From: Aurantiochytrium sp. KH105
Taxonomy: Eukaryota > Sar > Bigyra > Thraustochytrida > Thraustochytriidae
NCBI GenBank assembly: GCA_003116975.1
Contig: BGKB01000153.1
Location: 62,001-126,000, forward strand
Length of the DNA: 64,000 bases
Direction: 5' to 3'
Made by a program: the position numbers and the translations under genes. Below the pieces are notes generated by a model. It was not told where the DNA came from and did not search any database. It was given only the letters and a program-made list of their open reading frames with translations. Below, in pieces: positions 17,568 through 27,900 of the stretch (positions are counted from its first letter, which is position 1; each line of letters starts with the position of its first letter).

Positions 17568-19067
17568 ATGGGGGAAGGCGAGGAAAATAACGCGGTCATG
17601 GCCTCGTCCGCGAGCAACTTGGATCTCAACAAAGACACCTTTATCACCTCTTTGCGAGGCAATGACGGCGATGACACCACCATCAACATGGCTGCAACAG
17701 AGGCGCGACAAGCTCTTGTTGCCACCGTCGGTGGCATGGGCAGAGTGCAGGACCTTCACCATCAGCTCAGCAGCGTCGTCGGCTCACTTTCAGACAAGGT
17801 ATCGGACGTTCTCAAGAAACAAGAGACCGAGTTCTTATCCGCCTATCGTGCCCACATGTACAATGTGCAAAAGGAGCTCCAAGAATTGCGCACAAAGGTA
17901 CAAAATGCAGAGCTAGAGCTTCAGCGCGATGAAAAAATTAAGCAACTCACGCAGGAACGCGACTGGTTTCGCAAAGAAGCCCTTCGTCTCGATGCCTATG
18001 CTACTTCCATGAAGAAGGAAATCAAATTCATGGAGGAAAAACTCGATTCTGTCGATGAAGACCGCGTGTGGCTCGAGAACCAGCTCAAGTCTGCGAAAAG
18101 ACAAAACAAGCTGCTGCGAACAGAGCTCGAAATGCACCTGGGCGTCGACGCTTCAGGCAACCGTGTTTCAACGCAGATGCTCGCCATCGAGGCTGGGCCG
18201 TCCCCTGCGCGTTCTCAGCTTGCTCCGCCCATTCGTAATAGTCAATCGCAGGACCATCTTGCGCGCTCCTCGGGACCCGGGGACCGCACTAACACGCATT
18301 CGAAGTCGAGCGCAGGGTTCTACAATACGCCTTCCTACGAGCGATCTGGTTCACAAAAGAGTCTCTTTGATGAAGAAAAGGGCATCTTTGGCACTGAAGA
18401 GCTGGTCATGAGCGACAATAACAATAACAACAGCAATAATTCGCACGGGCATCTCGACAATAGGTCAAAGCCAAGCGCAGAAGCACTTGCGGCGAGCGGG
18501 CAGGCCAAGCGCCAAATCCGACAGCTCCGGGAGCAACTTGGCCGTGAGAAAGAGCAGCTTCGAGATCTGCGCGCGCAGATTGTCCTTGAGCGCACAGAGC
18601 GTTCGGACCTTCAGGATCTTTTTGCCAAGTGCGTCGAGGATGTCAAAAAGGATATATTGCGACGCAGAGATCGCGCCAAGCGCGCGCAGTCGAAAAAGGC
18701 CAACCCGGATTCCCCAGCGATCCACACCGAGCAGTCGCTCGATCTTCAGGCCCGGGAAGCTCACATCATCCAACATGCCCAGTTCACGGCTCTTGACCGC
18801 CGCAAGGTGCTCGAACGCCTGCTTGAGCAGGATCAAGTTTTTGCGGTGCTCCAAGACCAGCTCTTTCCACAGACAGCATCAGAACAGCCTTTGGGTGCAC
18901 GAATAGGCCAAAGCGCAACGGAGGGGGCTAGCCCTGTCGCAGCAGGCTTGTCGCCGTCAAGCCCCCAAGCTACATCGCCGCAAAATCCTGATAAAAACCC
19001 TTCAGGCCTTGCTAGTTCGCACAAAGGGAACGACTTTGGCCTCTCCTTCCTCCTGGAATCCATGTAA
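17568..19067 (+). CDS. Coiled-coil protein, family not recognised
   Basis: 499 residues in one exon, ATG at 17568. Residues about 75-200 form a strong predicted coiled coil. It includes the charged motif ERDWFRKEALRLDAYATSM and then DRVWLENQLKSAKRQNKLL. A low-complexity Ser/Asn linker (about 210-305) precedes a second coiled coil (about 315-440). The C-terminal tail is Pro/Ser-rich. No enzyme motif is visible. The WFRKEALRLD helix resembles, from general memory, coiled-coil proteins of cilia and centrosomes, and its divergent partner is ARL6-like. A flagellar role is only a guess. The codon pattern is that of a normal coding gene. Confidence 0.8.
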   Translation: MGEGEENNAVMASSASNLDLNKDTFITSLRGNDGDDTTINMAATEARQALVATVGGMGRVQDLHHQLSSVVGSLSDKVSDVLKKQETEFLSAYRAHMYNVQKELQELRTKVQNAELELQRDEKIKQLTQERDWFRKEALRLDAYATSMKKEIKFMEEKLDSVDEDRVWLENQLKSAKRQNKLLRTELEMHLGVDASGNRVSTQMLAIEAGPSPARSQLAPPIRNSQSQDHLARSSGPGDRTNTHSKSSAGFYNTPSYERSGSQKSLFDEEKGIFGTEELVMSDNNNNNSNNSHGHLDNRSKPSAEALAASGQAKRQIRQLREQLGREKEQLRDLRAQIVLERTERSDLQDLFAKCVEDVKKDILRRRDRAKRAQSKKANPDSPAIHTEQSLDLQAREAHIIQHAQFTALDRRKVLERLLEQDQVFAVLQDQLFPQTASEQPLGARIGQSATEGASPVAAGLSPSSPQATSPQNPDKNPSGLASSHKGNDFGLSFLLESM

Positions 19068-19246
19068 AAGACACTCTGCACGCACGACTGTGCAGCGTAA
19101 TCGGATGATTTCATGTTTGTTTGTGTTTACTATTTACTACACTTGTAACATGGGAGCCGAAGAGGCGTCAGCACGAACTGAGGTACGGAGTTGTCAAGGG
19201 ACACGCAACTTTACTACAATTTTTGGAAAAATGGTTTGGGAATTCA

Positions 19247-20860
19247 CTAATGAAGACTTGCAAGACGCTCCGCGTTAACCAGCCGTAATTCGAAAACTTG
19301 ATCCGAGAGCTGTTTCTTGTCCTTTTCAAGAGCTTCAATACGCTGCGCAGCGCGATCCAGTAATGCCTCGTAAGACTCCTGCGAGCTTTGCGATACTTGT
19401 CCGCTCAGACCACCAGCGCGCCGCGCCTTGGCTCGATGCAAGAGTTCTCCTACCTGATTGCGTAAGCTTGCATTTTCCGAAGACACACGCTCACTCATTT
19501 GCCGATAAATTTCCAAAAGAAGAGATGATTGCCGACTAGCGTCGAGTCCAAGCCTCTCCGCGAGGCCTTCGGCAACATCCTCGGGCTTTTCACCGTCCCT
19601 CAAGTGCACAGGAACGACTCGTGCCCCGATCTTGAGCTGGGCGACAAGGCGCGCACTACTCATGAGGCCTGGCACCGCACCCATCCCGATTTTACTACGT
19701 TCCTTCGCATCGAGATGCAAGCCTCCTCGCAGCCCAAAATCGCGCCCGCTCCAGTATTCGCGCAGGACAGCTTCTCCAAGCAAGAGGTCGAGCTCGCTAG
19801 GTCGCAAGAACTGCTCGCAGTCTGGCTCGGCGTTAAGCTTCATACAGAGACTCCCCTTAAGCTCTGTCACCGTGACGCGGTCTACATCGCGCTGGTTGCG
19901 AAATGAAATGTGTACCTCTGTGTCCTCAAAGTGGATCACAATCGTCTGAATACCGTTCGGATCCTGACTCCCAATCGAAACAGGTTCCACATATGGGGGA
20001 ATACTGGCAGAATGAGAACCCTTGTCATCCTTCGCAAGTTTCGCAGAATTTGTGCGGCCGTCGATGCCCTCATCATCAGCCTCCAACTGCGGTCTCTCGC
20101 CACACCCTTGGACTCCCTTTTCACTCATCGGAACCTCGCCAGGAGCAGCTCGAATGGCTTCATCCTCGATTCCATGCTTCGTCTCGGTTTTGTCTCCTGC
20201 CGCGTTTGCCTTGGGAAAAAGGTCAAGGTCTTTTCCGCTTGGACGTTGTTCATCAGCATTTACCGATTCCTCCTCTTTCTCGTCGTCCTCGCTACGATCG
20301 CCCTCGATCCCTTGCGAGTCTTCGTCTTGCGCAGATCGATGGCTGTCAGCTTCATCGTCACTTTGATGAAGGCCTGCTTTTGCGTCTACGCCTCCTGATT
20401 CTGCTTGTAAAGACTCTGTAGATGGAGCAGGCGCCGGCATAGGCAACGGCGCCGGTGCTGGCGCAGCAGCAGCAGAAGTTTCCGACGCGCTGGCTTGTGC
20501 CGGGGCTGACTCCTCGGTATTCGCGCTAGCAGCTTCGGCGTTGATGGATTTACGCCATTTGATGAGATCCTGCTTGGTCGCAGCGCAAAAGCGGAGGCGA
20601 ACGTCGTCACCTTTAGTTACCGAGAATCCAAAGTTGGTCGGTGCTCCCGAATCGTTGGGGCCAAGACTGGCACTTGCGCAAGAGCCTTCCTCTCCGGTCT
20701 CCCCGAGCTCGAGTTCATTTGACGAGAGACCTGCAAGCTTGAGCGGAATTGAGGGCTCCCCGGACTCTTCCTCAAACGCGCTCAGGACGCCGTCGCCGCA
20801 GACAAGGTACACCGAGGTCCACTTCTCGTCGCCCGCGAGATGCCACGCAACTGCCTCCAT
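19247..20860 (-). CDS. PH-domain protein with acidic linker, ubiquitin-like-looking module and C-terminal coiled coil
   Basis: 537 residues, one exon, ATG at 20860. The first 110 residues fit a PH domain: WTSVYLVCGDGVLSAF near the start, RLRFCAATKQDLIKWRKSI as the closing strand and helix with the invariant Trp at 102. Residues 110-300 are Ala/Pro- then Glu/Asp-rich and probably disordered. Around 310-460 is a folded region of unknown type containing QTIVIHFEDTEVHISF and KIGARVVPVHLRDGEKPEDVAEGLAERLGLD, which resembles a ubiquitin-like/PFU-like fold. The C-terminus (about 465-535) is a coiled coil. The gene converges on the coiled-coil gene at 17568-19067 (179 bases between stops) and diverges from the RraA gene. 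A membrane-binding adaptor role is inferred. Confidence 0.75.
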   Translation of the reverse strand: MEAVAWHLAGDEKWTSVYLVCGDGVLSAFEEESGEPSIPLKLAGLSSNELELGETGEEGSCASASLGPNDSGAPTNFGFSVTKGDDVRLRFCAATKQDLIKWRKSINAEAASANTEESAPAQASASETSAAAAPAPAPLPMPAPAPSTESLQAESGGVDAKAGLHQSDDEADSHRSAQDEDSQGIEGDRSEDDEKEEESVNADEQRPSGKDLDLFPKANAAGDKTETKHGIEDEAIRAAPGEVPMSEKGVQGCGERPQLEADDEGIDGRTNSAKLAKDDKGSHSASIPPYVEPVSIGSQDPNGIQTIVIHFEDTEVHISFRNQRDVDRVTVTELKGSLCMKLNAEPDCEQFLRPSELDLLLGEAVLREYWSGRDFGLRGGLHLDAKERSKIGMGAVPGLMSSARLVAQLKIGARVVPVHLRDGEKPEDVAEGLAERLGLDASRQSSLLLEIYRQMSERVSSENASLRNQVGELLHRAKARRAGGLSGQVSQSSQESYEALLDRAAQRIEALEKDKKQLSDQVFELRLVNAERLASLH

Positions 20861-21145
20861 CCCGCCGCTCGTGCGCCGGCGTCAGGCCAAAGCAGGCGAG
20901 CACCCTGGCGGGTCGCCGCTGCTCCTGAGCCTCCGCGAACGAGTCCTCGCCCTTCCCGCTGGCCGCCCTCGCGAGCGCCTTTTGCACGCGCTCCTCCGGC
21001 CGCCTGGAGTTTTGGTTTGCATCGCATCGCATCGCGTCGCGTCGCGTGCATTAGCAGGCCCCCCAAATCGACTACGGTTATCTTGCACACGGCCCGGCAA
21101 AAAAGTAAAGCGCAAGAGTCCGAGAATGACAGACCCACGACGCTG
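20861..21145. promoter_or_regulatory. Short divergent promoter, PH protein / RraA-family gene
   Basis: 285 bases lie between the minus-strand ATG at 20860 and the first plausible plus-strand ATG at 21146. The segment is GC-rich and carries a GCATC/GCGTC pentamer run at 21019-21048. Confidence 0.5.
21019..21048. repeat. GCRTC pentamer array
   Basis: Six tandem pentamers (three GCATC followed by GCGTC forms) lie about 98 bases upstream of the ATG at 21146. Confidence 0.85.
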
Positions 21146-21748
21146 ATGCTTCGCGGCGCGGCGCGAGCGAACAGTCTCCCGCTCAGCTGGCCGGCGCCCC
21201 GTCTGCGGTGGCCTCGACACGCTCGCACAATGGCAGGGTCGGATACGCGCGGCACGCTTCCTGCGACGGCAGACCTCTGCGACGAGCTCGAAGATGCACT
21301 GCAGTACGCTCAGGGCGGCCTGCTGCGCGACTTTGGCGGCCACGTCGCCTTTGGTGGGCGCATCAGCACGGTGCAGTGCCTCGAGGACAATTCCAAGGTG
21401 AAAGAGGCCGTTGCAGAAAATGGCAAGGGCCGAGTGCTTGTGATCGACGGCGGCGCCTCCATGCAGCGCGCTCTTGTAGGAGACCAAATTGCAATCAAGG
21501 CTGCCAAGAACGGCTGGCAAGGGATTGTTGTAAATGGGTGCATTCGTGACAGCGCCGCGATTGCCAAGGTCGACATTGGCGTCAAAGCGATTGGCACAAT
21601 TCCGCGTAAAACGGAGAAACGTGGCTCCGGAGTTCGCGACGTGCCCGTCAGTTTCGCCGGAGTTCTCTTCAGACCTGGCGATGTCCTCGTCGCGGATGAG
21701 GATGGCATCGTTGTCAGCAGCAACGGCGATCTCGACGCCAAGCTGTAA
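21146..21748 (+). CDS. RraA-family protein (HMG aldolase/oxaloacetate decarboxylase-like), possible organelle presequence
   Basis: Two in-frame ATGs are possible. From 21230 the product is 172 residues, the usual RraA size. From 21146 it gains 28 residues rich in Arg with hydrophobics and no acids (MLRGAARANSLPLSW...), like a mitochondrial presequence. The core has the RraA signature: VIDGGASMQRALVGDQIA, then GIVVNGCIRDSAAI. The Arg-Asp pair (106-107 of the short form) is the substrate- and metal-binding pair of 4-hydroxy-4-methyl-2-oxoglutarate/oxaloacetate aldolases. GDVLVADEDGIVV follows. RraA itself inhibits RNase E in bacteria, but eukaryotic members are thought to be pyruvate-type aldolases/decarboxylases. 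Activity here is inferred from conserved residues; substrate and location are open. Confidence 0.85.
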   Translation: MLRGAARANSLPLSWPAPRLRWPRHARTMAGSDTRGTLPATADLCDELEDALQYAQGGLLRDFGGHVAFGGRISTVQCLEDNSKVKEAVAENGKGRVLVIDGGASMQRALVGDQIAIKAAKNGWQGIVVNGCIRDSAAIAKVDIGVKAIGTIPRKTEKRGSGVRDVPVSFAGVLFRPGDVLVADEDGIVVSSNGDLDAKL

Positions 21749-21980
21749 CTTTATCAATCCCTTGTAATTCTTCTGTCACTCAAGGTTCCCACAGAACGAA
21801 TCAATCAATGAATCAAACAAGCAATCAATTCATCTTGATCATTGAAGTAGAAAATTTGAAGAATCGACACATTCTTTTTCTAAAATCATTGCAACCAAAG
21901 GCTTGAATGCTCTGGTAGAGATCTGAACACAAAGAAAAGCAAATTTCGTGGCAGAGTTCTCCTCTGAAAAAAATGTATCA
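21749..21980. other. Convergent 3' spacer
   Basis: 232 bases lie between the RraA stop and the DNA-PKcs-like stop. The segment is AT-rich with an AATC/AATG-type repeat near 21797-21832. No gene is visible. Confidence 0.6.
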
Positions 21981-24900
21981 TCACAAATACGAAGCCCAGC
22001 CAACCCATTGACGCGCAAGAATGCCTGGATCTGTCGCCATGGCAATCAACGTGTTCACTTGGTCCACTTCTGAGAGCATTTGCGTCTCCCACTCCTTTTG
22101 AGGTCCATCAACGGCAAGGTCGATGCGCGCGGATCCCGCGGCGTCAGATGCCCCGTTCCTAATAGATGCCTGAAGAACACGAAGAATGTTGTCGCGCGGC
22201 ACCGTCTTGGATCGGCGCTCATTGACTTCTGAGGCCATGACCGATACCGGATTGGCGCCCTCCAATTTGAGGCGTGCACGGTCAATCCGATGGTCTCGCG
22301 TGCCGGCCTGCTCCTCCAACACAACTTCCGCGCCCTCCACAGCAGCCTCGGCTTGCTGCGCCATTTGTCCAGCGTCTTTACGTATACGCTGGGTCCAGTC
22401 AATCATGGGCTCGTTGAGGAAGACTTCCATCACGTGCGTAATCATCTGGCGCTGCTCCCGAAGCGCGCGCAAGCTGTGCACCATACTGTGAAAGAGGACC
22501 GTTTCGGAACGTAGCGGCTGCAGGACCCCCACAAACTGCCGCGTCAGTCGAAATGGCGCGAGTTCTGGAATGGGCAAGTGCGTCACGCTAAATCCAAAAG
22601 AATACCCAAAGTCAATGTGGACGACTGCCCCGTCTCGTTCGCTCAAGAGAATGTTGTCGAGATGCCTATCTCCGATGCCAAGCAAGTAAGTGCCTATGCA
22701 GGCAGTCCCGATCGAGCGTGCCAGATTTTGGCGAATCGAAATAAACCCTTCCGCGCTGCTCGCGAGGTGCAATAGGTGCCGACGAATCAAGTCCTCCGGA
22801 ACGAGCTCAGGCACCTTGGCAAAGTTCTCAATCACGAGAGCATTGTTCGAAGGATCATACACCTTGGCGTAGTCTGCAGAGGAGCCCACAGAAGCACTCA
22901 CCTTGCGGAAACACGACTGTAGCGCCTTGAATGCTTTCCACGATTGATGAGACAATGAGGCCGGGGCCTCTGACGAGGGCCCGCCTTCGCTACGATCATT
23001 GCTCTGGGCGCCCCCAGACGAACCGCGCTTGCGCTTGCGTGTTGAACCTGTAGATTGCGCACTCGCACTCGAGGCACTTGAAGCGGACTTGCCTCGCTCG
23101 ATCAAAGAAAAATCAGGATGGCTCGTGTACTGCTCCTCGAGCACAGAACGAAATGTCTTGGTATTTTCCACCCACTCAAGCAACCCAATGTCCAGCGACA
23201 GAGGAATCACACGGTACGTCTTAAGCTGCAAGCCGCGCTGCGCGCAAGCCGCGTCTTGTTGGAAGATTTTGTTCATCACCCCAAACAGCTGCTGGATGCG
23301 CGAGTCCATGCGCAGGTCGTCGCCTCCCTTGACAAGGAATTTGTACTCGCGCTCATCATCTCCTCGCATGACGAGACATTTTGGCTTTTCCTTGGACCCC
23401 ATCACCTTGAGTCGTTGTGAAAAGCTTGCAATGAGTGCGTGCTGATTGACCCGCGGTGGTGCTTGCATGCCCAAATTCTCGTACTGTCCAGGAACCTCAA
23501 TTCCTTCTGCGAAATTGCTCATGTCAAAATCCGCCAGCCACTCGGAAAACTGTGAAAGATCCATTAGAGGAGGCACGTTGCTTGGTACTTGCGTGGTCGC
23601 GCCAACTCCTCGCGCCGATTTAGTCAAGAACTTTTTCACCTTTTCAGCGGAAATCGTCTCTCCGTGTTTCCCAAAGTAGTCGAATAGACGTCGGTGTTGC
23701 TGCGCATACTGCTTATTGTAACGCCCTACACTTTTACCCACGCCACTCTTGGAGACGGCTAGGACGTCTTCGAGGACGTCCCGTCGCCAAATTCTCGCAA
23801 GATCGGCTTCCATCTGTGGCTTGGGCCCGCCTTGGACCAATCTGTTCTTGAGCTTGCTCAGGGCCGCCTTCATGCGCAGCTCGGGGTGATGTAATCCATG
23901 GAATGCGGTCAAGAATGACGTAAAGAGCTGGCTTCGCAGCGCTGTCTCGAGCTGATCGATGCGATCCCGAACGTCGACGGGATCATCCTCGACAGTGTTA
24001 GCGTCAAGCTGCGCCTGCATGCACTGTCGGCTTACGTTGAAGCTTGCCGAGAGAGCCTGGGGATAATCATGGGCCAGCCGAATGAGCACCGGGAGGACCA
24101 AGGGGCCTACACCAGGCTTGGGCAAGAGCGCCAGGATCTGAGGCACCCAGCGCAAGAATGTCCACGAAGGGACCTCTTCAGCCTGTGTTGAAAAGGCCTC
24201 CGCCAACGCCTGCACGTGTCCGAGACGGGTCAACAGCGAAAGCACACGCGGCAAGAGGTCAAGAGCTTCCAACGCGCCAGCGCGCGCGCCGGTCATGACC
24301 TCATTCACGAAGACAACAGCAAGATCCTCCACGGTTCGCTCCTCGCCAAGAAAGGTGACAGCGTCATTAAGGCTTGCGCCAGCATACTCACGAAGCATTC
24401 GGCTGAGAAATTTCGACAAGGCGAGCCGCCCTGCCGATGCAGGAGGTAGCTTTGTGAAAGCTATGAACGCCTTTGCTGCATGTTTCTGAATCTCTTCGTG
24501 GGTTGCAACTGGCTCGCCGTGATCACGAATCTGCAAAAGAATATCGGTTGCGCGTGCGTGCACGGATGCCGCCATGCGCCCCTGCACCGCGAGAGCGTCC
24601 GCAGAGAGTGAGTCAGCTCTGCTGCTGACGCCATCGACAAGCTTGATCGACGTCATGACGTCTTTGACACGCTCATCCAGTGGAACACGACGGGAGATGG
24701 TTTTTTCCAACAAGTGCTCCACCTCTGTCTCGTAGACGGCGATGGCGAGCTTTTCATCGGGTTCACCGCCGTGAGCGTTGGCGCGCAGCTGCTTCCTCAC
24801 GCGGCGTATATCCTCTCGAGCAAGGGCAAAGTGTCGCTGGGCGGTGAGCGCAACTGCATCTTGAAGAATAGAAGCGCAGCCAAACGCTTGCATCCTGAGA

Positions 24901-27900
24901 TTTACATCAGTACGAAGCTCGGGCAACCGCGAGACGATCTCTCGCCCCAGCGCCGAAAGCGCCTTGAGGCGCGTAAACTTGACTGATTCCCAGACATCCG
25001 CCGAGTCAAAGGTTTTGGCCGGGGTGGCCCGCTGCCACTGGTCAATTAGGTCTTGAAAGACTGCGAGACTTCGCGTCTCATCAAAGCCATTCTTCACTAG
25101 CGTTTCACGCGCTTCAAAGTACGAGCGCAGGTCCATGAGCGACATGAGAGGCTTGAGGAGCGCCCTTTTTGAAGAGCGCCCAAATTCTCCAATACTTGAC
25201 CAAGTGTTTGCAAATTCCCCGAGACGCGCTTCAACGCGAGCACGCGCAGCAACATAGTTGCTCTGCTCCAAATCGTATAGCACAAGGTCCACAGGGGCCC
25301 AGCGGGTGAGCCAGTCGCTGCGTTCCTCTGGAGCGAGCATGCGTTCTGCGACCTGAGGCAGTTCGTTCGTCTCAAATGCTGTGCGCTCGCCCCGCAGTGC
25401 TTCGCGCACAAAGCGAACCGCACGCTCGGACTCCGTCTCTTCGTGCAAGCCAACACGCATGTACGGTAGCACGTGCGTTGCGAAGCGACCTTGATCCCAG
25501 AGCGCCGTGGGAAGAGCCGGATACTTTTCAGGCAAACGCTGTTCGCGCACAAGCTGTGCGCGCTTGTCTCTGTCGCTCTCCCAGCCATTGAGAGCAGTAT
25601 GAGACTCGAGCAGGAGGTCTTCGAGCAGACTGGTCCACCGACGGTCGTACAGTAGACAGTCGAGCCGACCGCGCCAGAGATACCGAAGTTTTTGCTCCTT
25701 GGCTGCAGCTTCACTCTCGCTGCCAGCTGTACTGTGCTCATCCTCGATGAGATTCATATAGATTTCCGCTGCAGCTTTGTAGTTCAAAGACTCTTGCAAT
25801 TCTAGCGCGTGGAGGGCCCGCTCGTCTTGGACTGCATTGGACAGAATACTCGTGAGGACGTCCTGCTCGCCTAATGCATCATAAAGACGCAAAAGCTCCA
25901 GCCAATAGTCTGCCACGAGGCTTTCCTGCATGGTCTTGGACATTGACATTTGCTTGGCGCGACGCCGCGTGCGAAGAATCGTGCTCTCCATTGCAAGAAT
26001 ACCAGACGCGATACAACGCGCCTGGATCGCTGCGTCCGCCATCGTGCGGGGCACAAGGTTCACGGGGCTCTGCTCGCTGTCTTGTAAAGAGGTCATGGGT
26101 CCAGCGCGGTCGATCGCCTCGTTGACAACGACTATAAGAGCCTCGACACAATTTACTACATCGGGCTGAGCACGCGCCTTGCGCAAGAGCATTTGCATGG
26201 CTTGGAGGAGCTCCTGCAGGCAGTCCATGCGCTTCTTGCTTGTGCCAGCAGGGACAAGAGCGCGGAATTGAGCTTCTGTTCCAATGAGACGATCGCAGAT
26301 ACCGCGCAATATACTCACGAGAATGTGCTGCGCAGATCGCGCATCCATTGTGCACACGGCAATCATGGGCTCGACCATATCCCGGATGGGAATCTCCACA
26401 TCAGGGATCTCTCCGGCTCGATACTTGCGGTAAAGACGAACCTTGCCGGCCCGTCTCCGACGATCTTTGCGCCTCTGGGCTTCGCGCCGCCGTCTTTCCC
26501 GATATGCGTCGGTACGAAAGACGTCGGCGTTATCTGCTTTGGCCTTGGGCGTAAAATCGGCGCCAATCTGTCGTGCTGAAGGGTCCGCAGAGGAAAGGCC
26601 GTAGCGCTTGGGGTCGAATCGTCTCCGCTCGAGCCAGCTTGGCAGCGCGCCGCCCATGGCAAGGGTCCCACGAGGCTTGGTTTCCGAGCTTTGCGTCGCT
26701 TTTGTTACATTTGCCCCAACAGGGGCCTTTCGACTGTTTTTCCCGGCTCGATACAGATCGTTTGCTGACGCGTCCGGACGAGGACCCTCGCCTGCCTCGA
26801 GCTCTGCCGTCTCGCCTTCGCTGAGGTTGTCTTCGTCGTCTTCCTCCTCACCATCATCCGCACGCGCACGACCGAGTGCCCCGCTCGAAGAGTTTCGATT
26901 GGAGGAATTGGCATGGTCGACAAGACCGGTGCTGTTTTGAGCGCGCGACGCTGGCATGGGAAACGCCTTGGAGAAAACATTGTCTGTAAACGCAGACACG
27001 GTTTGTCGCTTGCTTGCTTCAAGCGTGCCTCGAAGAACCCTTCGGCGCCTCTTCGTCACTCTTTGCGTCCCGGGAAGGAGCGTGGTCGCGAGATCTGCCT
27101 GCGTACCCATGTTGCCGGCATCCGTAAACTGCGTGGAAGGCGCCATTGTCGGGGTAAAGAGAAGATCCGCGGCGTCCTGCGTAGCACGGACCATTCCAGC
27201 CGGCGCGAGGCCGCCCATGTAGCCTTGTGTTCCGTCCTGAGATGCAGCCAGCGCTGATTGCGAAAACAAAGGCGCCATCGGCTGCGATCCGGTCATGCCA
27301 GCACCCGCACGACCACCTGCCTGCGAGTGTTCCCACGAGGCATCTACACGTAGCGGTCTGAACTGCGCACTCTCTTCGAGGCCCTGTGTGACCATCTTTT
27401 CTGGTTCGTCTCCGAACTCCGCATTGTACCGACTCATCTTGCGTATGCTTGCGAGCATAAGACCGGCCACATGACCGACCCAGGAAGACTTATTCGCGAG
27501 GCCCGTTATTGCCCGGGCTGACGTCTGACGCTCGCCATCACCATCGCTGCTCGCTGCTGATGCTGCCGATTCCGAGCTGTACTCGGGGTCGAGCGCACTT
27601 AGACAATGTACAAAGCGATCAAAGGGGGAACTGTCTGGAAGACGATCTTCATGGTCCCAAAACGCAAAGAGCTCCGTGCGCGTTGCAGCGTCTGGGTCAC
27701 CCAGCCCCGTGGCAAGTGCAGCTACGATGGCGCGATGGCCGCGAAGAGGCTCGAATCGTTGATACAACCACATGAGCAAGCGGTACGCCTGTCTCCGTGC
27801 GGCGGGGGAAACGTGACCTCGGGCGACGTTGATAATGTTGGGTGCGAATAGGTCAGACCATTCAATAATGGAAAAAGGTTCCGCTGCTCGGTCCATGCCA

